Numbered from the stretch's first letter, positions 6,646 to 12,830 are shown. The stretch is DNA of 14,129 nt from an uncultured Duganella sp. (GCA_946482335.1 CAMLRG010000143.1:1-14129); one strand, 5' to 3'. Numbers and translations: made by a program. Notes: a model not told the origin generated them from the sequence alone.

Positions 6646-7446
6646 TCAACCCTGACCGTAACGGTCGTGATGACGCCACCAGATGCCATGCTCGTTGCGG
6701 CCCTTGGGCGCGCGGTCGAGCCACTGGTACATGCCCCAAACGCCGTCGAGCCCGCGCGCATAGCCGGAATAGGTGTGGTACACCTGCCCATCCTCGAGCA
6801 CAAATGCGCTGAGTCCGGGCCGGTCGAGCAGGTAGGTGCCGGGATCGGTTCCCGTCATGCCGGCGATTTGCTCGATCGGGCTGCCGCTGCCTTCAGCCTT
6901 CCATTCCTGCACCGTGCCGCCGCGCCGGATGCCAGCCTGCATGGCGGGTTCGCGACGGTAGTTGTACTCGATCAGACCATCACGCTGCTCCTGTTCCGTG
7001 AAATAGACGCTGAAGTCGTGGTTGAAATCGCTGGCGCCCGACGATGCCCAGTCAAAGCTCCACCCCATGCGTTCCTTGAAGGCGCGCAGCTTGTCCAGCG
7101 AAGCGCGCGACACGGCTGTGAAGGCAACGTCGTGGTTTTCCAGGTGCACCACGACGCCGTTAAAACCGTCGGCAATCGACGAGCAGGATGGGCAGCCCGC
7201 CTTATAGTCCGGGCCGAACATGAAGTGGTAGACCAGTAATTGCGAGCGGCCTTTGAACAGGTCGGCCAGGCTGGCACGGCCACTTGGTGTATCGAAGTGG
7301 TACTCCTTATCGACGCGCACCCACGGCAGTTGTTGGCGGCGCAGGGCCAGGGCGTCACTCTGGCGTGTCAGTTCCTTTTCGGCAGCCAGCAGGTCGACCC
7401 TTGCCGCCAGCCATTCTTCACGTGTTCCGGTTTGATGCGTCATCAT
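6646..7446 (-). CDS. DUF899 thioredoxin-like protein
   Basis: A 266-residue protein of the DUF899 family (thioredoxin/AhpC-like fold). The start ATG ATG at 7446 has GGAGAA seven bases upstream; the open frame continues further but has no better start. Family marks are EEWLAARVDLLAAEKELTR at the N-terminus, LPWVRVDKEYHFDTPSG, and SQLLVYHFMFGPDYKAGCPS. The CPSC pair (Cys85, Cys88) sits where thioredoxins carry their redox cysteines. These are followed by DVAFTAVSRASLDKL and the C-terminal WWRHHDRYG. DUF899 proteins are presumed oxidoreductases with unknown partners. The gene is divergent from a regulator gene (93 bases between starts) and leads a run that includes a small membrane protein and perhaps bluB. 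Confidence 0.92.
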   Translation of the reverse strand: MMTHQTGTREEWLAARVDLLAAEKELTRQSDALALRRQQLPWVRVDKEYHFDTPSGRASLADLFKGRSQLLVYHFMFGPDYKAGCPSCSSIADGFNGVVVHLENHDVAFTAVSRASLDKLRAFKERMGWSFDWASSGASDFNHDFSVYFTEQEQRDGLIEYNYRREPAMQAGIRRGGTVQEWKAEGSGSPIEQIAGMTGTDPGTYLLDRPGLSAFVLEDGQVYHTYSGYARGLDGVWGMYQWLDRAPKGRNEHGIWWRHHDRYGQG

Positions 7447-7476
7447 GGTGCTTCTCCTTGTGTTGGTGGGTTGTCG

Positions 7477-7492
7477 TACTATGCGCATACTA
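7477..7492. promoter_or_regulatory. Operator-like element in the divergent DUF899/regulator spacer
   Basis: TACTA occurs at 7477-7481 and again at 7488-7492, exactly 11 bp apart, or one DNA turn. Between and overlapping them is the palindrome TATGCGCATA (7480-7489). The site lies in the 93-bp spacer between two divergent starts. A plus-strand promoter TTGGTG-N17-CATACT would overlap it, and TAGTAT on the minus strand is a possible -10. It is a candidate binding site for the adjacent regulator. Confidence 0.4.
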
Positions 7493-7539
7493 GGACTGCT
7501 GGGGGCCGGGGTGGGAGTGACAAAGTTGGCGGGATCGCG

Positions 7540-8757
7540 ATGGACCCGATAATCGTGGCAGCGGCTCGCCTGCTGGCGACTGGCGACCTGCTGGGCGCCT
7601 TGAAGCGCGTTGCCTTGCGCGAGGATCCCCCGGCATTGGCGTTGCGCGGTATCGCCATGGCACAGCTGGGCGACCTGGCCCGCGCCAAGACCCTGCTGAA
7701 ATCCGCCGCCCGCGCATTCGGCCAGAAAGAGCCGGTGGCGCGTGCGCGCTGCATCGTGGCGGAGGCCGAGATTGCCCTGGTCTCGCGGGACCTCGGCTGG
7801 CAGCCTAAGGCGCTGGCCGCCGCCGGCGCCGCGCTTGAATCCCATGGCGACGCGCGCAACGCCGCCCATGCGCGTCATCTGGAAGCGCGCCGCCTGCTGT
7901 TGATTGGCCGCCTGGACGAGGCGGAAGATATGCTGGCCCAGCTCAACCCCAAGCCGCTGCCACCGGCTTTACGCGCCGCATATGAACTCGTGAATGCCGG
8001 GATCGCAATGCGCCGCCTCGAGGCGGGCAGGGCACGTGCGTCGCTGGCGCAAGCGGCGCGGGATGCCCGGGCGTCACGCATTGCCGCGCTGATGGCTGAA
8101 GTTGATGCCGCAGCGCAGTTGTTGGACGCACCGGCGGCACGCTTGATCACGCGGGAGGGGGAACGCGTGGTGCTGTTGGATGAAGTCGAGGCTTTATTCG
8201 GTTCCGGCATGGTGATCGTGGACGCTTGCCGCTACGCCGTGCGCTGTGGTGGCAACGTGATCCCGCTCAAGACCCGACCGGTGCTGTTCACACTTGCCCG
8301 CATGCTGGGCGAGAGTTGGCCCGAAGGCGCGCCGCGTCATGCCTTGGTGGCACGTGCATTCCGCGCCAAACATGCCGACGAGTCATACCGTGCCCGGCTG
8401 CGTGTGGAGATCGGTCGCCTGCGTGCCGCCATCGCACCGCTGGCGGACATCCTTGCCACGCGCGACGGCTTCGCCTTCGTGCCGAAGGATGGGCGAGAGC
8501 TGGCCGTGCTGGCATCTCCTGCCGACGAACATGGGGCCGTGCTTGCATTCCTGGCCGACGGCGAAGCCTGGTCGAGCTCCGCGCTTGCGCTGGCGCTCGG
8601 CGCGAGCCCGCGCACCGTACAGCGTTCCCTTAATGCCCTTGCGGAAGCGGGCAAGGTAAGATATTTCGGCCGCGGCCCGGCGCGACGCTGGACGATTCCA
8701 TCGGTGCCAGGCTTCCCGTCAACTTTGTTACTCCCGGATGCGCTGACGGGAGAGTAG
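7540..8757 (+). CDS. TPR regulator with two winged-helix DNA-binding domains
   Basis: A 405-residue protein starting at ATG 7540, where a weak GGGA precedes. The frame is open further upstream but would run over the divergent gene. Residues 1-200 are helical repeats of TPR type (PALALRGIAMAQLGDLARAK, then HLEARRLLLIGRLDEAEDML). Residues 225-315 look like an OmpR-type winged helix: PLKTRPVLFTLARML, then RARLRVEIGRLRAAI and ILATRDGFAFVP, which parallels 'R.hi.rLR.kl....I.TvrG.GY.l'. Residues 330-387 form a second winged helix (SSALALALGASPRTVQRSLN, then ALAEAGKVRYFGRGPARRW) of the DeoR/MarR kind. There is no receiver domain or membrane segment. It probably controls the divergent DUF899 set and the propeller gene ten bases downstream. 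The domain reading is by eye. Confidence 0.8.
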   Translation: MDPIIVAAARLLATGDLLGALKRVALREDPPALALRGIAMAQLGDLARAKTLLKSAARAFGQKEPVARARCIVAEAEIALVSRDLGWQPKALAAAGAALESHGDARNAAHARHLEARRLLLIGRLDEAEDMLAQLNPKPLPPALRAAYELVNAGIAMRRLEAGRARASLAQAARDARASRIAALMAEVDAAAQLLDAPAARLITREGERVVLLDEVEALFGSGMVIVDACRYAVRCGGNVIPLKTRPVLFTLARMLGESWPEGAPRHALVARAFRAKHADESYRARLRVEIGRLRAAIAPLADILATRDGFAFVPKDGRELAVLASPADEHGAVLAFLADGEAWSSSALALALGASPRTVQRSLNALAEAGKVRYFGRGPARRWTIPSVPGFPSTLLLPDALTGE

Positions 8758-8767
8758 GATCGACGCC

Positions 8768-9400
8768 ATGAAAAAATCTCAAGCTGAAATCTTGCGTGAA
8801 TATGGTCCCTTTCCCGGCGTGGAAAAGGTGGGCGGCGTGACGTTCGATGGCGAGCGTGTCTGGTTCGCGGGCGGCGACAAACTTCGGGCCCTTGATCCCG
8901 TTGATGGGGAGGTGACGCGCTCGGTCGATGTCGCCGCCCATGCCGGCACGGCCTTCGATGGAACTTCGCTTTACCAGATCGCCGATGACCGCATCCTGAA
9001 GATCGAGCCTGCAACGGGCAAGGTGCTGTCGACGATTCCTGCACCGGGCCAAGGCGCCGATTCCGGCTTGGCATGGGCGGAAGGCACACTGTGGGTCGGC
9101 CAGCATCGCGGCCGTAAGATCCACCAGATCGATCCCGCCACAGGCGAGATTTTGCATACGATTGAATCCAACCGATACGTCACCGGCGTTACCTGGGTTG
9201 ATGGGGAGCTATGGCATGGCACCTGGGAGAATGATGAAAGCGAGGTGCGGCATGTGCGCCCCGACACTGGTGAGGTGTTGGAGAGCATCAGCATGCCGGC
9301 TGGAGCGTTCGTTTCCGGGCTAGAGTCGGACGGTGGCGAAAAGTTCTTCTGCGGCGATGCGAGAAGCGCCAAGATTCGTGCCATCCGGCGGCCCGAATGA
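8768..9400 (+). CDS. Cytoplasmic beta-propeller protein (glutaminyl-cyclase/Vgb/PQQ-repeat type)
   Basis: A 210-residue protein made of about five repeats of roughly 40 residues. Each has a 'G(V/L).(W/F)....LW.(G/A)' strand and an 'I..IDP.TGE(V/I)L..I' strand. Examples are KLRALDPVDGEVTRSVDV, ILKIEPATGKVLSTIPAP, KIHQIDPATGEILHTIES and EVRHVRPDTGEVLESISM. This is the signature of beta-propellers in the glutamine cyclotransferase, virginiamycin-lyase and SMP-30-like groups. No signal peptide is present (starts MKKSQAEILREYGPF), so it is cytoplasmic. It lies ten bases after the regulator stop and is surely co-transcribed. It is short for a full enzyme of these families and may be a sensor or binding protein. 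The substrate is unknown. Confidence 0.8.
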   Translation: MKKSQAEILREYGPFPGVEKVGGVTFDGERVWFAGGDKLRALDPVDGEVTRSVDVAAHAGTAFDGTSLYQIADDRILKIEPATGKVLSTIPAPGQGADSGLAWAEGTLWVGQHRGRKIHQIDPATGEILHTIESNRYVTGVTWVDGELWHGTWENDESEVRHVRPDTGEVLESISMPAGAFVSGLESDGGEKFFCGDARSAKIRAIRRPE

Positions 9401-9439
9401 GATTCGATTCCCGGTGTCGAGACTCATTGAAAAAGAACA

Positions 9440-9465
9440 AAGATTCGGTGTCAAGATTCGGTGTC
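9440..9465. repeat. Two perfect tandem 13-bp repeats
   Basis: AAGATTCGGTGTC occurs at 9440-9452 and again immediately at 9453-9465. A weaker third copy of the GGTGTC core lies at 9414-9420. The 9401-9540 stretch has no gene. It begins with these GGTGTC repeats and ends near TGACAC (9525-9530), the inverted form of GTGTCA, so it may be a remnant of a dispersed mobile or repeated element. Confidence 0.6.
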
Positions 9466-9497
9466 AGGTCTGTCTTTTGGACGCGGACGCACAACCT

Positions 9498-9511
9498 TTG
9501 ATGCAGATCAA
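9498..9511. promoter_or_regulatory. Perfect FNR/ANR-type dyad, no obvious target gene
   Basis: TTGATGCAGATCAA fits the FNR/ANR consensus TTGATNNNNATCAA at all ten fixed positions. No coding gene starts within range on either strand, and no convincing -10 is found at the distance expected for FNR activation. It may be chance, part of a repeated element, or the control site of a small RNA reading towards the terminator at 9723. Confidence 0.35.
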
Positions 9512-9551
9512 TACGAACTCTGGTGACACATTACGGTTGAGCTTGCCGTGA

Positions 9552-9658
9552 GCCGCTGACGCGGCGCGAAATCGCTGCGCGATTTCGAGAATGGGCGAAT
9601 CGAAGAGCCGTCCGCTTGCAAGCGGACGTCGTTCCGCGCGCGGCTCGCATGCGAGCCG
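9552..9658. repeat. Cluster of four hairpins/palindromes
   Basis: Four inverted repeats stand in about 107 bases. The first is GCCGC-tgac-GCGGC (9552-9565). The second is CGAAATCGC-tgc-GCGATTTCG (9567-9587). The third is the perfect 18-bp palindrome GTCCGCTTGCAAGCGGAC (9610-9627). The fourth is another perfect palindrome, CGGCTCGCATGCGAGCCG (9641-9658). No protein is supported here. The cluster fits a REP/BIME-like repeat region, a structured RNA or a recombination site. Confidence 0.7.
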
Positions 9659-9687
9659 AAACCCGCGCTCCACCCCGCGCCCGTACC

Positions 9688-9709
9688 GGACGCGGATTCG
9701 AGCCCCGCC
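9688..9709 (+). repeat. Mirrored degenerate copy of the tmRNA T-arm
   Basis: These 22 bases match the tmRNA T-arm region (9811-9790 on the minus strand) at 19 of 22 positions, in inverted orientation. They lie 13 bases before the left terminator arm, where the real copy lies 11 bases from the right arm. The whole stretch 9688-9811 is thus one long imperfect inverted repeat. One stem pair of the T-arm is lost in this copy, so it is not a functional tRNA-like end. Confidence 0.6.
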
Positions 9710-9722
9710 AACTCTGCGCTAA

Positions 9723-9778
9723 CGAACAAAAAATTAGGGCCCTACCGCTTGCGCGGCAGGGCCCTAATTTTTTGTTCG
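9723..9778. terminator. Strong bidirectional rho-independent terminator after ssrA
   Basis: Arms 9723-9743 and 9758-9778 are perfect 21-bp complements around a 14-base loop that can itself pair CCGC with GCGG. Each arm has the core AGGGCCCT followed by AATTTTTT outward, so it should stop transcription in both directions. It begins directly after the encoded CCA of tmRNA and is the ssrA terminator. The unusually long stem extends through the A/T tract. Confidence 0.93.
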
Positions 9779-9779
9779 G

Positions 9780-10138
9780 TGGTGGAGACGGCGGGAATCG
9801 AACCCGCGTCCGCAAGCACTCTACAGACAGTTCTACATACTTAGCACTGCCTTTTAATTTAACCCGGCTGACGCGGACGTGCGCGCTTCAGACAGGCGAT
9901 TCACCTTAGATTTAGAGCTACTCGAAGTGAACCCTCGTAGCTCGATCCCTTATAAATGACCCGACCGGCCTTGCGGCCACACCCTAAGGGCGAGGTGTTG
10001 TCGGGCTGGTGCATTAAGCAGCCAGTGCGTACGAAGAATCGTTTGCAGTTAGTTTGTTTCTGGATGTATTTACGAGGTAACCAGCCCTCGGTATGCCCTG
10101 TTCTGCTTTGCAACCCACGTCGAAACCAGGTCGTCCCC
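9780..10138 (-). ncRNA. ssrA: Transfer-messenger RNA (tmRNA)
   Basis: A one-piece tmRNA of about 359 bases. The 5' end GGGGACG at 10138 pairs with CGTCTCC near the 3' end (7-bp acceptor stem with one G-U pair). It is followed by A and an encoded CCA ending at 9780. The T-arm GCGGG-TTCGATT-CCCGC is intact. The tag reading frame at 10046-10014 runs from a GCA resume codon to TAA and encodes ANDSSYALAA, a typical ALAA-ended tag recognised by ClpXP-type proteases. tmRNA with SmpB rescues ribosomes stalled on broken mRNAs and marks the products for degradation. A strong terminator follows directly. No smpB gene is in the window. Confidence 0.97.
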
Positions 10139-10153
10139 ACAGAAGGAAACTCT

Positions 10154-10159
10154 ATTCTA
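10154..10159 (-). promoter_or_regulatory. Probable -10 box of ssrA
   Basis: On the minus strand TAGAAT (10159-10154) lies about 16 bases before the mature tmRNA 5' end. This allows a short leader for RNase P to remove. No strong -35 hexamer is seen at the normal distance. It lies in the 56-base gap after the stop of the upstream gene. Confidence 0.55.
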
Positions 10160-10194
10160 CAGGAATCCTTCGGGGAATGCTGCTTAAAGGGGGC

Positions 10195-11169
10195 TTAATC
10201 TTCCAGCGACACCAGCGGGCGGGCATCGTCGGGCAGGCGCGTGTAGTGGATCTCGCCGCCCGGGCCGTAGCCGAACTCGACCAGGTGGCGGCGCGATACC
10301 GGTACGTTGGCGGATTTGAGGTCGTGGAAGGTGTCGGCTTCCTTGAAGCCGAGGTCGATGGTCAGCTTGTCGAGCTGGTAAGTGTCCACCAGCTGGGCCA
10401 GGCGTTCGCGGCGGTTGTTCTGCTCGATGGTGCCATGATGCGCCGGCTTTTCGCCTTCGAAGTAGCGGATCAGCGAGGCGGCCATTACTTCCACATGTGA
10501 GCGGGTGGACGCTTCGCCCAGCAAGTCCTGCACCTCGGTTTCCACTTTGACATCCATGCGCTTGACCAGCAGGAAAGTGTCGAGCGCGCCATCGTTTTCT
10601 TCGACGATGCGGTTCACCGACGGGTAGCGCCCCTTGGCCAGGCGCGCTTGCGGGTCGCGCGTGATGCCGATGTACTGCACCGTGCTTTCGTACTTCAAGT
10701 CGTGCGGGAATTTTTGCAGCAGGTCGTGCGCGGAATAGACTTCGGTCAGCGCGCCCCAGTTCAGCGCGATGTATTTGTCGTGCAGCGTGACGATCGGCTT
10801 CTTGAAGGTGGCTTCGAACGGCACTTCCAGTTCGAGGGTGATCGATTCCTTGCGGTTGTCGGCGCCGGCCAGCAGCGGCACGGTCAGCTTCAGGCCGAAG
10901 AAGCCCCAGCTGGTGCCCTTCTTGATGTCGAAGCGCAGGCGCGGGCGGGCGACCACGAAGAACAGCAATTGCTTTTCCATGGTCGCGTCGAGCGCGAACT
11001 GCATGCGGCGCTGGTAGCGGCCAATCGGGTCGCGGAAGTCGGGAACCAGGGGATCGTTGACCAGCAGGTCGTACCAATAGAAGCGGCTCTCGGCAACCGA
11101 GGCATCCCAGCTTTGTGGGGCGCTGCTGCGCGGTGGGAGCGCTGCCTCGATGTTGTCATCCCCGTCCAT
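10195..11169 (-). CDS. Conserved-looking hypothetical protein with a faint GIY-YIG-like motif
   Basis: A 324-residue protein whose ATG at 11169 is preceded by GGAG. No signal peptide or membrane helix is seen, so it is cytoplasmic. The N-terminal half is rich in strand-like and aromatic segments (ESRFYWYDLLVNDPLVPDF, then KQLLFFVVARPRLRFDIKKG). Around residues 164-180 lies VQYIGITRDPQARLAKG. It resembles the second half of the GIY-YIG nuclease signature ('YIG.T..p..Rl..H'), but the first GIY strand and the usual His are not convincing. The C-terminal part (NNRRERLAQLVDTYQLDKL, then the end RPLVSLED) is unrecognised. The gene sits alone between gph and ssrA with its own probable promoter. It could be a catalytically dead relative of the fold or something unrelated. 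Confidence 0.75.
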   Translation of the reverse strand: MDGDDNIEAALPPRSSAPQSWDASVAESRFYWYDLLVNDPLVPDFRDPIGRYQRRMQFALDATMEKQLLFFVVARPRLRFDIKKGTSWGFFGLKLTVPLLAGADNRKESITLELEVPFEATFKKPIVTLHDKYIALNWGALTEVYSAHDLLQKFPHDLKYESTVQYIGITRDPQARLAKGRYPSVNRIVEENDGALDTFLLVKRMDVKVETEVQDLLGEASTRSHVEVMAASLIRYFEGEKPAHHGTIEQNNRRERLAQLVDTYQLDKLTIDLGFKEADTFHDLKSANVPVSRRHLVEFGYGPGGEIHYTRLPDDARPLVSLED

Positions 11170-11210
11170 TTAGTCTCCAGATACTTTGTAATGTGATCAG
11201 CGCTTACTAT

Positions 11211-11238
11211 AGTATAGAAACTTATTGCCGTTGGGCAA
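11211..11238 (-). promoter_or_regulatory. Candidate promoter of the 324-residue gene; weak hairpin after gph
   Basis: On the minus strand TTGCCC (11238-11233) and TATACT (11216-11211) are 16 bp apart and lead to the ATG at 11169 with a leader of about 35-40 bases. TTGCC-gttg-GGCAA (11225-11238) can form a short hairpin just after the gph stop. It has no U-tract, so it is at best a weak terminator. Confidence 0.45.
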
Positions 11239-11240
11239 GT

Positions 11241-11933
11241 TTATGCTGCCAATGGTGTCGGGGATGGTACAGATGCCCGGATCAGGTTCAGCAGGTCGGC
11301 CGGGGTGGCCAGCAAGTGGTCGGCGCCCCAGGCGGCGGGCTCGACCGGGCCGCAATAGCCCCATTGGCAAGCCACGGTGCGCATGCCGGCGGCGTGACCG
11401 GCCTGGATATCGCGCAAATCGTCGCCCACGTACCAGCATTCTTCCGGCGCCAGGCCGAGACGTGCCGCGGCTTCCAGCAACGGGGCAGGGTGGGGCTTGG
11501 CATGCGGGGTGGTGTCGCCCGAGATGATGCAGCTGGCCAGCGCCAGGCCGATCTGGGGCACCAGCGGGTCGGTGAAGCGGGCCGGCTTGTTGGTGACGAT
11601 GCCCCAGCGCAGGCCGGCATCGGCGATCCCGGCCAGCAATTCGTGGATACCGTCGAACAGCGTGCTGTGCACGGCCATTGCAGCTTCGTAATTGATGAAG
11701 AAACCGTCGCGCAGCTCTTCATAGCCTTGGTCGTGCGGCGCCAGGCCAAAGGACACCCCGATCATGCCGCGGGCCCCGTGCGAGGCTTGCGGGCGCAGCA
11801 CTTCGTAGGGCGTCGGTTCCAGGCCGCGCACGGTGCGCAGCAGGTTGATTGCTGCGGCCAGGTCGGGCGCGGTATCGGCCAGGGTGCCATCCAGGTCGAA
11901 CAGGATGGCGCGCGGGGCGGTAGACAGGCTCAT
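11241..11933 (-). CDS. gph: HAD-family phosphatase: phosphoglycolate phosphatase or MupP
   Basis: A 230-residue HAD subfamily IA hydrolase. Motif I is LFDLDGTLADT (nucleophile Asp13, acid Asp15), motif II lies in GIVTNKPARF, the conserved Lys is in AKPHPAPLL, and motif IV is YVGDDLRD. The cap domain lies between about residues 20 and 90. Family members remove phosphate from 2-phosphoglycolate formed in DNA repair. The relative next to ubiG in pseudomonads, MupP, acts instead on N-acetylmuramic acid 6-phosphate in cell-wall recycling. The gene follows ubiG with 45 bases between, the same arrangement, so MupP activity is a real alternative. The ribosome-binding site before ATG 11933 is poor; translation probably depends on the ubiG transcript. 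Confidence 0.9.
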   Translation of the reverse strand: MSLSTAPRAILFDLDGTLADTAPDLAAAINLLRTVRGLEPTPYEVLRPQASHGARGMIGVSFGLAPHDQGYEELRDGFFINYEAAMAVHSTLFDGIHELLAGIADAGLRWGIVTNKPARFTDPLVPQIGLALASCIISGDTTPHAKPHPAPLLEAAARLGLAPEECWYVGDDLRDIQAGHAAGMRTVACQWGYCGPVEPAAWGADHLLATPADLLNLIRASVPSPTPLAA

Positions 11934-11978
11934 GGTGGGGGAGGCTTTCGAGGCAGGCGGCGCGCTGGCCGCCTTGCT

Positions 11979-12674
11979 TCATGCGGGGCGGCTGCAGGCT
12001 ACCAGGTAATTAACACTGGTGTCGTTGTTCAGGGAATAGACCTTGGTGAGCGGATTGTAGCCCATGCCCTTCAAGGCATCCACTTGCAATCCAGCAGTGC
12101 GGACATATTGCGACAGTTCAGCTGGAGTGATGAACTTTTCATAATCGTGCGTGCCCTTGGGGAGCATGCGCAGCAGGTATTCGGCGCCGATCACCGCGTA
12201 CAGGTAAGCCTTCGGGTTGCGGTTGAGGGTGGAGAAGAATACGTGGCCGCCCGGTTTGACCAGGGCGGCGGCGGCGCGCACGATGGCGCCTGGGTCGGGC
12301 ACGTGTTCCAACATTTCCATGCAGGTCACAACGTCGAACTGGCCGGGCTCTTGCGCGGCCATCTCTTCGGCGGCGATCAGCTTGTAGCGGACCGGGACGC
12401 CGGATTCCAGGCTATGCAGGTCGGCCACCTTCAGGGCTTTTTCGGACAGGTCAATGCCGGTCACCTTGGCGCCTTTTTTCGCCATGGATTCGGACAGGAT
12501 GCCGCCGCCGCAGCCGATGTCGATCACGTTCATGCCGGCCAATGGGGCGCGGGCGTTGATCCATTCCAGGCGCAGCGGGTTGATCTCGTGCAGGGGCTTG
12601 AATTCGGACGTGGGATCCCACCAGTGGTGGGCCAGTTCGCTGAATTTCTGAAGTTCTAATGGGTCGGCGTTCAT
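11979..12674 (-). CDS. ubiG: Ubiquinone biosynthesis O-methyltransferase UbiG
   Basis: A 231-residue SAM-dependent methyltransferase that carries out both O-methylations of ubiquinone synthesis. The typical start [20 protein letters not shown] is followed by [13 protein letters not shown]. Motif I is [13 protein letters not shown] at about 50-62, the acidic motif II loop is GIDLSEKAL, and [11 protein letters not shown] is the family signature. The end ([14 protein letters not shown]) is typical. I choose ATG 12674, where UbiG relatives begin. The frame stays open to 12809, but that part crosses the ompA terminator and reads unlike protein. No ribosome-binding site precedes the ATG, while a good promoter stands seven bases away, so the message may be leaderless. 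Confidence 0.95.
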   Translation of the reverse strand: MNADPLELQKFSELAHHWWDPTSEFKPLHEINPLRLEWINARAPLAGMNVIDIGCGGGILSESMAKKGAKVTGIDLSEKALKVADLHSLESGVPVRYKLIAAEEMAAQEPGQFDVVTCMEMLEHVPDPGAIVRAAAALVKPGGHVFFSTLNRNPKAYLYAVIGAEYLLRMLPKGTHDYEKFITPAELSQYVRTAGLQVDALKGMGYNPLTKVYSLNNDTSVNYLVACSRPA

Positions 12675-12681
12675 AGCGCGG

Positions 12682-12709
12682 ATGATAGCAGAGGAGCAAA
12701 AAATGTCCA
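12682..12709 (-). promoter_or_regulatory. ubiG promoter, nearly leaderless
   Basis: On the minus strand TGGACA (12709-12704) is followed after 16 bp by TATCAT (12687-12682), with TGC before it as an extended -10. Each hexamer differs from consensus at one position. Only seven bases separate the -10 from the ubiG ATG, so transcription should begin at or next to the start codon. Confidence 0.65.
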
Positions 12710-12730
12710 TTTCTTTCCCTGCATCAAATA

Positions 12731-12763
12731 TGTCCACTGTGGTTCCTGACCCCGGGGTGGACA
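12731..12763. repeat. Inverted repeat between ubiG and ompA
   Basis: TGTCCAC (12731-12737) and GTGGACA (12757-12763) are perfect 7-bp inverted repeats around GGTTCCTGACCCCGG-like sequence. A further TGTCCA stands at 12704-12709. The segment looks like a remnant of a small dispersed element inserted between the two genes. It also supplies the -35 hexamer of ubiG. Confidence 0.4.
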
Positions 12764-12777
12764 AAAATGGCTTTTGC

Positions 12778-12804
12778 AAAAAAAAGCCCCGCACTGGGCG
12801 GGGC
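12778..12804 (-). terminator. Rho-independent terminator of ompA
   Basis: On the minus strand a 7-bp G+C stem (GCGGGGC / GCCCCGC, loop of five) is followed by eight T residues. It starts 27 bases after the ompA stop codon. Confidence 0.92.
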
Positions 12805-12830
12805 GGCAATTGCGCGATGTGCGCCGGGAA

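Noticed and set aside
7447..7878. Upstream extension of the DUF899 protein
   Set aside because: It would overlap the divergent regulator gene; the ATG at 7446 has a good ribosome-binding site and matches the family start.
9616..9909. Short open frames through the tmRNA and hairpin region
   Set aside because: They are readings of the tmRNA 3' end and terminator, with no ribosome-binding site or domain.
11115..12659. Plus-strand open frame of 514 codons across gph and ubiG
   Set aside because: It covers two well-recognised minus-strand genes and their spacer; the translation has no recognisable fold.
12675..12809. 45-residue N-terminal extension of UbiG
   Set aside because: It would cross the ompA terminator and the repeat-like segment, and UbiG relatives begin at the downstream Met.
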